Shown here: piece by piece, positions 1 through 5,326 of the stretch
Numbering within the stretch: the first letter of the stretch is position 1
Layout of the letters: the number at the start of each line of letters is the position of its first letter
Assembly (NCBI GenBank): GCA_030017395.1
Contig: JASEIZ010000095.1
Location: 1-7,912, forward strand
Length of the DNA stretch: 7,912 nucleotides
Direction: 5' to 3'
Origin: Desulfobacterales bacterium
GTDB taxonomy: Bacteria > Desulfobacterota > Desulfobacteria > Desulfobacterales > ETH-SRB1
Program-made: the position numbers and the translations under genes
Notes under the pieces: generated by a model
What the model was told of the DNA's origin: nothing
The model's database searches: none
The model's input: the letters and a program-made list of their open reading frames with translations, nothing else

Positions 1-52
1 CGCCGGAATGACGTAAAACGGTATTTTTTGACTTTTTACGAAGCCATCAATA
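1..52. repeat. End of a probable dispersed intergenic repeat
   Basis: The stretch begins at the window edge and contains a perfect 7-bp inverted repeat, CGTAAAA (12-18) and TTTTACG (34-40), separated by 15 bases. The wording around it (CGCCGGAATGACG at the left and TTTTTACGAAGCCATCAA at the right) resembles a repeat I recall as common between genes in Desulfobacterota genomes. That resemblance is from memory and unverified. The left part of the element would lie outside the window. Confidence 0.45.
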
Positions 53-56
53 TTGT
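28..56 (+). promoter_or_regulatory. Candidate sigma70 promoter of the hydrolase gene
   Basis: TTGACT (28-33) and TATTGT (51-56) are separated by exactly 17 bases, 35 bases ahead of the hydrolase start. The -35 is 5 of 6 to consensus and the -10 is 4 of 6. The -35 hexamer lies inside the repeat-like sequence at 1-52, so the repeat may have supplied half of the promoter. No transcript evidence is available. Confidence 0.45.
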
Positions 57-67
57 ATAGAATACAA
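53..67. promoter_or_regulatory. Operator-like inverted repeat over the -10 and start site
   Basis: TTGTAT-AGA-ATACAA is a perfect 6-bp inverted repeat with a 3-base centre. It overlaps the candidate -10 and the expected transcription start of the hydrolase gene, a usual place for a repressor site. A half-site-like GAATACAAA recurs at 60-68 and 81-89, 21 bp apart, which puts both copies on the same helical face. The cognate regulator is unknown. Confidence 0.35.
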
Positions 68-90
68 ATAAAACAAATTGGAATACAAAA

Positions 91-903
91 ATGAATATGC
101 TGATTAAAATTATTGCATGGCTTTTTTTAATATATATTGCTTATTGTTGCTTTCTTTTGCTGATGCAGCGACAAATTTTATTTCCACGTCATCAAATCAC
201 AATGCCTTCATCTGATGCTGAGTATAATATTCCAGACATGGAGAAAATATGGGTACAGACAGATAGTGGAAAAATAGAAACATGGTTTCTGCCGCCTGAA
301 AACAGCCTGCCTTCGCCCGCGGTTATTTTTGCTCATGGAAATGCGGAAATAATCGACATGTGGCCGGCAACACTAAAAGGCTTTACTCAGTTAGGTATCG
401 GGGTATTGCTTGTCGAATACCCGGGTTATGGAAGATCAGAAGGATCCCCTTCTCAACGCAGCATTTCCGAAGCATTTGCTGCAGCCTATGACATGCTGGT
501 TAAGCGCAAGGATGTCGATTCTTCAAAAATTATCCTTTTCGGGCGCTCGATCGGCGGCGGCGCTATATGCACTCTGGCAGCGCAGCGTCCTTCAGCAATG
601 CTTATCCTTAAATCAACATTTATCAGTATCAAGTCAATCGCGTCAAAATACCTTGTTCCCGGTTTTATTGCGCCTGATCCATTTAACAATCTTTCTGTTG
701 TCGGTTCATACAACGGGCCAATACTGATAATCCACGGGAAAAACGACAGTCTTATCCCCTACAGGCACGGACTTACCCTGTATAAAGCAGCCAAGCAGGG
801 AACACTGCTTACCTATGACTGCGGTCATAATGACTGCCCTCCAGACTGGGACAAATTTTTTCAGGATATAGAACCGATCCTTCATAAAGCTGGATTAAGG
901 TAA
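91..903 (+). CDS. Membrane-anchored alpha/beta hydrolase (COG1073/BEM46-like)
   Basis: A 270-residue serine hydrolase of the alpha/beta fold. Residues 4-25 form one hydrophobic N-terminal segment that probably anchors the enzyme in the inner membrane; the catalytic domain covers about 50-265. Visible landmarks are an oxyanion-hole type AHGN (81-84), the nucleophile elbow G-R-S-I-G with Ser153, an acid in GKND (Asp219) before a Pro-containing loop, and the catalytic His246 in CGHND. Spacing and length fit the BEM46/ABHD13-like, FrsA-related hydrolases, whose natural substrates are mostly unknown. A second ATG two codons downstream (97) is an alternative start; the Shine-Dalgarno is weak (GGA near 80-82). 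The gene stands alone, with a 231-base gap to the next gene. Family assignment is firm, substrate is not predictable. Confidence 0.9.
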   Translation: MNMLIKIIAWLFLIYIAYCCFLLLMQRQILFPRHQITMPSSDAEYNIPDMEKIWVQTDSGKIETWFLPPENSLPSPAVIFAHGNAEIIDMWPATLKGFTQLGIGVLLVEYPGYGRSEGSPSQRSISEAFAAAYDMLVKRKDVDSSKIILFGRSIGGGAICTLAAQRPSAMLILKSTFISIKSIASKYLVPGFIAPDPFNNLSVVGSYNGPILIIHGKNDSLIPYRHGLTLYKAAKQGTLLTYDCGHNDCPPDWDKFFQDIEPILHKAGLR

Positions 904-927
904 GTCTGCCCGCCCATAAATCAAACA

Positions 928-1008
928 TCATACATCCCAGTGCTTGATCCCGACATGCAGCACAGCCTTTTTAGGCTTCAACTCAACAGGCTTATAATTT
1001 TTGGTTTG
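928..1008 (-). pseudogene. Possible 3' remnant of a lost minus-strand gene
   Basis: Read on the minus strand, 26 sense codons lie between a TAA (1009-1011) and a TGA (928-930). The translation ends in KPVELKPKKAVLHVGIKHWDV, with alternating charged and hydrophobic residues like the tail of a real protein. There is no start codon and no Shine-Dalgarno, and the DNA further upstream on that strand is AT-rich promoter sequence. It could be the tail of a gene removed when the neighbouring operon arrived, or chance. I do not recognise the family. Confidence 0.22.
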
Positions 1009-1052
1009 TTATGGTTATTGTTGGTAAGAATTGGAATAATCAAAAAAATATA

Positions 1053-1081
1053 TTGACATATACCAACTTGCTATATATAAG
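1053..1081 (+). promoter_or_regulatory. Sigma70-type promoter of the tungstate operon
   Basis: A consensus TTGACA (1053-1058) is followed after 17 bases by TATAAG (1076-1081, 5 of 6 to TATAAT). The surrounding AT-rich run TATATATAAG gives alternative -10 positions. The predicted start near 1088 leaves a leader of about 47 bases before the regulator gene, which has an AAGGA Shine-Dalgarno at 1121-1125. It is the only strong promoter seen ahead of the four-gene operon. Confidence 0.6.
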
Positions 1082-1086
1082 CTCAA

Positions 1087-1105
1087 ACAATTTTGATTAA
1101 TTTGT
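1087..1105. promoter_or_regulatory. Interrupted palindrome, candidate operator of the tungstate operon
   Basis: The 19 bases from ACAATTTT to AATTTGT form an interrupted palindrome of pattern ACAAnTTnnnnnAAnTTGT. It begins at the predicted transcription start, where a bound repressor would block the operon. The adjacent regulator is the natural candidate to bind it (autoregulation), but that is inference and the sequence is AT-rich enough for partial symmetry to arise by chance. Confidence 0.3.
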
Positions 1106-1134
1106 GCGTCAAGCAATCTAAAGGAAAATAAAAT

Positions 1135-2046
1135 ATGAAACAGTTGCTTTCCACCAAAGAGGTTGCGCAGTTTTTGGAAATTAACGAAAAGATGGTATAT
1201 ACCCTTGTTGCCGAAAAGGGACTGCCGGCAACAAAAATCACAGGCAAGTGGCTTTTCCCTCAACACCTAGTGGAGCAATGGATTGAAACCAATACCATCA
1301 ACTATCCAAAACCATCAACCCCACTTCCTCCTTACCAGGGATTATTAATAATAACAGGAAGTAACGACCTGCTTCTTGACAAGACTATTTCCCTTTTCAA
1401 CACCCTGTATCCTGGACATGTAGCTGTTTTTGGAAACCTTGGAAGCATGGGCGGGTTGAGAGCATTGCGGCAAAACCTGTGTCATATGGCATCAAGCCAT
1501 CTTCTCCAGGAAAATGAAAATGAATACAATTTTGATTTTGCCACAAAAGAACTGGAGAAGATGCCTGCTGTGGTCAATTTCTGCAAACGTGAGCAGGGGA
1601 TACTGGTTCAAAAAGGTAATCCAAAAAAAATCAACAGCATTGCCGATATCGCCGGGCAGGGGATAAAAATAGTCAACCGGCCTCTTGGCACAGGAACACG
1701 TCTTTTGTTCGACAGGCTACTAAACAAAGCTGGAATCAAGGGGGAAAAGATCGAAGGATACCATAACGAGCTGTCCAGGCACATGGATGTAGGCCTTGAA
1801 ATATTAGCCGGCCGCGCCGATGCCGGCCCTGGTATTAAGCCGGTAGCCTCTCTTCTCGGCCTTGAATTTATACCTGTTCGCTGGGAACGTTATGATCTTC
1901 TTATCACAAAAGAAAGGTTTTTCGACAAAGGAGTGCAGCTTTTCCTCGGTCTGCTGGAAGAGCCGGCCTTTTATGATCTAACTAAAATGTTTGACGGTTA
2001 TGATGTGAGTATGAGTGGTAAAGTAGTTTTCCAACAAGAAACTTAA
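1135..2046 (+). CDS. One-component regulator: excisionase-type HTH fused to a tungstate/molybdate-binding PBP domain
   Basis: A 303-residue fusion without signal peptide, so cytoplasmic. Residues 4-50 are an excisionase/MerR-like winged helix (STKEVAQFLEINEKMVYTLV, then LPATKITGKWLF), the HTH_17 type. After a proline-rich linker (58-66), residues 68-300 resemble the PBP-like domain of COG1910 (PF12727), related to oxyanion-binding proteins; its family hallmark NRPLGTGTRLLFD is at 181-193, followed by DAGPGIKP at 229-236. Such proteins couple oxyanion binding to DNA binding. Placement first in an operon with tupABC, 14 bases before tupA, points to control of tungstate (or molybdate) uptake, probably including its own promoter. 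It differs from TunR, in which a XerC/D-like DNA-binding domain is joined to a ModE-like sensor. The excisionase-like HTH does not imply a phage. Effector and sign of regulation are not proven. Confidence 0.85.
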   Translation: MKQLLSTKEVAQFLEINEKMVYTLVAEKGLPATKITGKWLFPQHLVEQWIETNTINYPKPSTPLPPYQGLLIITGSNDLLLDKTISLFNTLYPGHVAVFGNLGSMGGLRALRQNLCHMASSHLLQENENEYNFDFATKELEKMPAVVNFCKREQGILVQKGNPKKINSIADIAGQGIKIVNRPLGTGTRLLFDRLLNKAGIKGEKIEGYHNELSRHMDVGLEILAGRADAGPGIKPVASLLGLEFIPVRWERYDLLITKERFFDKGVQLFLGLLEEPAFYDLTKMFDGYDVSMSGKVVFQQET

Positions 2047-2060
2047 AGAAGGAGAGTGTA

Positions 2061-2966
2061 ATGAAAAAAAGTGCGATGTGGATTTTAACTGTATTTTTCA
2101 TGATGTGTATAGTCCCCGGGACAACTATGGGGGCTGATAAAATACTAAAAATGTCAACTACAACCAGCACACAGAATTCCGGACTATTGGATGTTTTGTT
2201 GCCTCAATTAGAAAAAGATACCGGCATACAGGTTAAGGTCCTTGCAAAGGGTACAGGAGCCGCAATAAGAGACGGAATTGACGGAAACGTGGATATCATC
2301 TTTGTGCATGCAAAAAGCAAGGAAGAAAAGTTCGTCAAAGACGGCTATGGTGCATATAGATTAGGGGTAATGCATAACGACTTTGTAATTGCCGGCCCTG
2401 TTGCAGACCCTGCAAAAATTAAAGGTATGGTCAAAGCAGAGATAGCGCTGAAAACAATTGCAAATACAAAAGCCCGCTTTGTATCACGTGGGGATGACAG
2501 CGGCACACATACCAAAGAACAGGCGTTATGGAAAGATACTGGATTATCCTTAAAGACAGTAACCAGCGAAATCATAAAAAAAGGTAAAAAACAAAGCGTC
2601 TCCTTTCAGCACCCTGAAGGGCTTGGGCAATGGTATCTTTCAATAGGACAGGGCATGGGAAAAAGCCTGACTTATGCCGAGGAAAAGCAGGCGTACATCC
2701 TTGTTGATCGTGGAACTTACTTAAAATATAAGTATGGTCGAAAGCAGGGACTTGATCTTGAAATTCTGTGTGAAGGTGATCCCAAGCTTTTTAATCCTTA
2801 CGGAATTATTCCGATTAATCCAAAAAAATATTCTCATGTGAAGTTTGAGCCGGCTGATAAGTTTGCCAAATGGCTGGTGTCACCAAAAGTCCAGGGCATA
2901 ATAGCCGGATATAAGATCGAGGGGCAACAAGCCTTCTTTCCGGATGCAGTACCTGATGCCAAATAA
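2061..2966 (+). CDS. tupA: Tungstate ABC transporter, periplasmic substrate-binding protein
   Basis: A 301-residue periplasmic binding protein that captures tungstate for the TupBC importer. An N-terminal Lys-rich stretch and hydrophobic core (residues 1-24) form a Sec signal peptide with cleavage likely near 24-25; Cys16 is not in a good lipobox. The mature part opens with the TupA hallmark TTTST (33-37) followed by NSGLLD, then GTGAAI (64-69), MHNDFVIAGP (104-113) and the ligand-loop segment SRGDDSGTHTKE (142-153). These distinguish TupA from ModA and WtpA and also from the related phosphate protein PstS. Length is normal for the family. A strong Shine-Dalgarno AAGGAGAG (2049-2056) precedes the ATG, stronger than for the other operon members, fitting the usual excess of the binding protein. 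Specificity for W over Mo is family knowledge. Confidence 0.93.
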   Translation: MKKSAMWILTVFFMMCIVPGTTMGADKILKMSTTTSTQNSGLLDVLLPQLEKDTGIQVKVLAKGTGAAIRDGIDGNVDIIFVHAKSKEEKFVKDGYGAYRLGVMHNDFVIAGPVADPAKIKGMVKAEIALKTIANTKARFVSRGDDSGTHTKEQALWKDTGLSLKTVTSEIIKKGKKQSVSFQHPEGLGQWYLSIGQGMGKSLTYAEEKQAYILVDRGTYLKYKYGRKQGLDLEILCEGDPKLFNPYGIIPINPKKYSHVKFEPADKFAKWLVSPKVQGIIAGYKIEGQQAFFPDAVPDAK

Positions 2967-2974
2967 TAATTCTT

Positions 2975-3670
2975 ATGGATTTTCTAATTGATAGCTTTCT
3001 GTCAGCGTTATTGCTCATCTGGTCGATAGACCCCGAACTGCTGGTGATTGTTCAGGTTTCTTTGAAGATGAGCGCCATATCAACTCTTGTTGCCGCTGTT
3101 GTTGGGATTCCCGCAGGGTTTTTAATCGCATTCAAGCCGTTTTATGGAAAACGTCTGGTTATTACCGTACTCAACACTTTACTGGCTATGCCCACGGTGG
3201 TAATCGGTCTTTTTGTTTATGCCTTTATTTCCAGAAGAGGTATCTTCGGAGCATTTGACCTTCTTTATACTCAGAAAGCGATAATTATCGGCCAGGTGAT
3301 TCTTATTATACCTATTATCACCACTTTTACGATTACCGCCATCAACCGGATCGACGATCGGTATCGTAAGACAGCCTTAACACTTGGAGCCAACCTCCTT
3401 CAAACAGTCGTGGTAATTATTCGTGAAGCCCGCTTTGGAATCGTAGCTTCGATCATTGTTGCTTTCGGCAGAGTCATCGCCGAGGTAGGAATCAGCATGA
3501 TGCTTGGAGGAAATGCCAAAGGCTTTACACGGACAATGACCACGGCAATGGCCCTGGAATATGACAAGGGAGAGTTTGTCTTGAGTGTCGCGCTTGGAAT
3601 CGTGCTCCTTATGGTGAGTTTTGGAATGAATATTTTCTTTAATTATTTTCAAGGAAAAGCAAGGGTGTAA
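2975..3670 (+). CDS. tupB: Tungstate ABC transporter, permease
   Basis: A 231-residue inner-membrane permease, the channel subunit that passes tungstate from TupA across the membrane. Hydrophobic segments lie near 8-17, 22-53, 61-87, 101-122, 155-175 and 201-225, consistent with five or six helices. The ABC permease coupling loop (EAA motif) is at about 133-151: TALTLGA followed by the conserved long spacing to IIREARFGI, which would dock on TupC. A TMP-type stretch LLAMPTVVIGL (69-79) is typical of molybdate/tungstate/sulfate permeases. The start lies 8 bases past the tupA stop (a double TAA) and there is no recognisable Shine-Dalgarno, so translation probably depends on coupling to tupA. 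Length is normal. Confidence 0.92.
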   Translation: MDFLIDSFLSALLLIWSIDPELLVIVQVSLKMSAISTLVAAVVGIPAGFLIAFKPFYGKRLVITVLNTLLAMPTVVIGLFVYAFISRRGIFGAFDLLYTQKAIIIGQVILIIPIITTFTITAINRIDDRYRKTALTLGANLLQTVVVIIREARFGIVASIIVAFGRVIAEVGISMMLGGNAKGFTRTMTTAMALEYDKGEFVLSVALGIVLLMVSFGMNIFFNYFQGKARV

Positions 3671-3674
3671 GTCC

Positions 3675-4685
3675 GTGCTCTATGAATTGAAAAATCTGAA
3701 AAAGACCTATGATCAAAGAACAGTTTTAGATCTGAAAAAGCTCAAGTTTGAAAAAAACAAAGTTCTTGGTCTTTTAGGCCCCAACGGAGCAGGGAAAACA
3801 ACTCTTTTGGAGATCATGGCTTTTCTCACCAAGCCTGACGCAGGTGATCTATGGTTTGAAGAAGAAAGGGTAAATTTCACCAACGCTAAACTCATAGACC
3901 TGCGCCGTAAGGTTGTCCTCATCCAGCAACAACCAATCCTGTTTACAACAACAGTCTTTAAGAACGTAGAATATCCGCTGAAGATACGCAAAACGCCCAT
4001 TTCAGAGCGAAAGAAAATTGTTAAAGAGCTCCTCGAACTTGTGGGAATGGGAATGTTCGAGCACGCGAGCGCTCATAAGCTGTCTGGTGGCGAAACCCAT
4101 CGAGTTGCAATTGCGCAGGCTCTTGCCTGCTTACCGGAGGTTATTCTTATGGATGAACCTACGGCAAGCGTGGATGTGGAAAATCAGATTAATATCGAGC
4201 GTATAATCAAAGAAATTAATCTGAAAAAAAATATTTCAGTGATTTTTACAACCCACAATATGATTCAAGCCTCAAGACTGGCAGATGAGACTGTCTTTCT
4301 ATTTGAAGGAAAGGTTGCTCAATCTATTTACGAAAATATCTTTAGCGGTCAAATTGAAGCCGATTCTAACGGATATAAATACTGTATATTACACAGCGGC
4401 ATGAAGTTGCGTGTTTCTTCTCAAAAAACAGGTTCGATCCGGATATCGATTGATCCCTGTATGGTAAAGCTCAACCAAAAGGAAAGCGGCCATTCCATGT
4501 ACAACTGCTTTAAAGGAACCCTTATACAGCTCACGGACGAGCAGAGCAGAGTACGGGCATTAGTGGACGTCGCGGGAACACCCCTAAGCGTTTTGATTCC
4601 TAAAGATGTGTTTAAAGGCCTTCATCTGGACTTAGGAGAAAAAGTCTGGGTCAACTGCCCAAAAGAGAGTATTGATATTTTCTAA
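3675..4685 (+). CDS. tupC: Tungstate ABC transporter, ATP-binding protein with C-terminal TOBE-like domain
   Basis: A 336-residue ATPase energising TupB. All ABC elements are present: Walker A GPNGAGKTT (35-43), Q-loop in IQQQP (83-87), signature LSGGE (136-140), Walker B VILMDE (156-161), D-loop SVD (165-167) and switch His194 in FTTHN. The nucleotide-binding domain ends near 225. The last 110 residues are extra compared with short TupC forms; about 274-334 look like a TOBE domain (CFKGTLIQL, VLIPKDVFKGLHLDLGEKVWV), which in Mod/Tup proteins binds molybdate or tungstate and can inhibit transport when the cell is replete. The chosen start is GTG, four bases after the tupB stop, with AAGGG (3661-3665) inside tupB as Shine-Dalgarno. 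Substrate comes from family and neighbours. No terminator is evident after the stop. Confidence 0.9.
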   Translation: MLYELKNLKKTYDQRTVLDLKKLKFEKNKVLGLLGPNGAGKTTLLEIMAFLTKPDAGDLWFEEERVNFTNAKLIDLRRKVVLIQQQPILFTTTVFKNVEYPLKIRKTPISERKKIVKELLELVGMGMFEHASAHKLSGGETHRVAIAQALACLPEVILMDEPTASVDVENQINIERIIKEINLKKNISVIFTTHNMIQASRLADETVFLFEGKVAQSIYENIFSGQIEADSNGYKYCILHSGMKLRVSSQKTGSIRISIDPCMVKLNQKESGHSMYNCFKGTLIQLTDEQSRVRALVDVAGTPLSVLIPKDVFKGLHLDLGEKVWVNCPKESIDIF

Positions 4686-4718
4686 CCCCCCCAAACCTCG
4701 CAAACAATAAAAATCAAC

Positions 4719-4747
4719 TTGACACCTGAACCACCCGGCACTATATT
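4719..4747 (+). promoter_or_regulatory. Near-consensus sigma70 promoter of the arsR-type module
   Basis: A perfect TTGACA (4719-4724), a 17-base spacer and TATATT (4742-4747, 5 of 6 to TATAAT) make this the best promoter in the window. It sits 30 bases ahead of the GTG start of the ArsR-family gene, giving a short leader with AAGGAG (4765-4770). Its -10 is inside the left arm of an inverted repeat, as expected for a repressed promoter. Confidence 0.75.
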
Positions 4748-4763
4748 CCTTAAAAAGAATATA
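4742..4763. promoter_or_regulatory. Candidate ArsR-family operator
   Basis: TATATTC (4742-4748) and GAATATA (4757-4763) form a perfect 7-bp inverted repeat with an 8-base centre. The left arm coincides with the -10 hexamer and the right arm ends just before the Shine-Dalgarno, so a bound dimer would exclude RNA polymerase. ArsR-family repressors usually autoregulate through AT-rich dyads at this position. The binding is inferred. Confidence 0.6.
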
Positions 4764-4776
4764 TAAGGAGTTTAAC

Positions 4777-5118
4777 GTGAAAGATTTTACTGCAGCCATG
4801 AAAGCCCTTTCCGATCAAAACAGAGTTAAAATCATAAAGATGCTCCAGCATAAAAGCATGTGTGTCTGCGAGATTAAGGCTGCATTGAACCTGCCCCAGC
4901 CGTCTGTTTCCAAGCATCTGAAAATACTGGAAAAGGCAGGGCTTGTTTCTTCGCAAAAAGACGGCCTGTGGGTTAATTATCACCTCTCAGACGGCAGCCG
5001 CACACCATATGCAGCCACCCTTTTGGGAAATCTGAGACACTGGCTGGATGATGATCCGGAAATTGCAGGGCTGGTTGAAAAAATCTCTTTCTTAAATCGC
5101 AAAGACCTGTGCAAGTGA
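4777..5118 (+). CDS. ArsR/SmtB-family metal(loid)-responsive repressor
   Basis: A 113-residue winged-helix repressor of the ArsR/SmtB family. The DNA-reading helix-turn-helix is at about 38-57 (NLPQPSVSKHLKILEKAGLV), followed by the beta-wing (58-70, QKDGLWVNYHL). Cys29 and Cys31 in MCVCEI correspond to the ELCVCDL motif of alpha-3 in classical ArsR, which binds As(III) or Sb(III) and causes release from DNA; a further Cys112 near the C-terminus could contribute a ligand. The start is GTG, chosen because AAGGAG lies six bases upstream; its promoter and inverted repeat overlap, fitting autoregulation. The gene is followed at 208 bases by a permease gene and thioredoxins, which suggests the module handles a thiophilic toxicant such as arsenic. 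The actual inducer cannot be read from the sequence. Confidence 0.9.
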   Translation: MKDFTAAMKALSDQNRVKIIKMLQHKSMCVCEIKAALNLPQPSVSKHLKILEKAGLVSSQKDGLWVNYHLSDGSRTPYAATLLGNLRHWLDDDPEIAGLVEKISFLNRKDLCK

Positions 5119-5156
5119 TGTTTTTGCTTAACTATATAATAATATATGCATACGGC

Positions 5157-5296
5157 GCAACTATTCAGCCACAGATTTACACAGATCAACGCAGATATTA
5201 AATACAAAGAAAAATGTAACCGTTAACGGTTTACATTAAACGGCTACGAAAAAATATCGGTGATGATCAGCATAGATCGGTGGTAAAGATAGTTAC
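5157..5296. repeat. Large imperfect palindrome with 10-bp periodicity (dispersed-repeat-like)
   Basis: The left arm 5169-5199 and the reverse complement of the right arm 5253-5283 align without gaps over 31 bases with 23 identities. The match resumes outside them: GCAACTAT (5157-5164) pairs with ATAGTTAC (5289-5296) except for one base. Within the left arm, ACAGAT, ACAGAT and GCAGAT begin at 5171, 5181 and 5191; within the right arm, ATCGGTG, ATCAGCA and ATCGGTG begin at 5256, 5266 and 5276. Both thus repeat every 10 bases, in opposite orientation. The centre (about 5226) nearly coincides with a perfect 14-bp palindrome. The arms resemble intergenic repeats I recall from Desulfobacterota and Planctomycetes, unverified. 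In RNA the element would fold into a long hairpin between the regulator and permease genes. Confidence 0.7.
5218..5231. promoter_or_regulatory. Perfect 14-bp palindrome at the centre of the larger repeat
   Basis: AACCGTTAACGGTT is a perfect palindrome. Allowing one extra base on the right, symmetry extends to ATGTAACC...GGTTTACAT (5214-5236). It may be the tip of the surrounding repeat's hairpin, or a protein-binding site controlling the permease gene about 95 bases downstream. No run of T follows, so it is not a typical intrinsic terminator. Confidence 0.45.
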
Positions 5297-5326
5297 CATA
5301 AGGCTATTGACGAGAAAATAAATACA

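Noticed and set aside
964..977. Stem AGCCT-TTTT-AGGCT as a terminator of the hydrolase gene
   Set aside because: The stem is only 5 bp, no T-run follows directly, and it sits inside the coding-like minus-strand stretch.
1135..1290. Phage or integrative-element origin because of the excisionase-like HTH
   Set aside because: This HTH type is widely used in ordinary regulators; there is no integrase, attachment site or other phage gene in the window.
2061..2130. TupA as a lipoprotein through Cys16
   Set aside because: The residues before it (F-M-M) do not form a lipobox; an ordinary signal peptide with cleavage near residue 24 fits better.
2061..4685. Phosphate (Pst) or molybdate (Mod) transporter instead of tungstate
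   Set aside because: The TTTST...SGLLD start and the SRGDDSGTHTKE segment of the binding protein are TupA hallmarks, and a single permease gene excludes the Pst layout.
5135..5140. TATAAT as the -10 of a separate permease promoter
   Set aside because: No acceptable -35 lies 16-18 bases upstream (CAAGTG), and the region is generally AT-rich.
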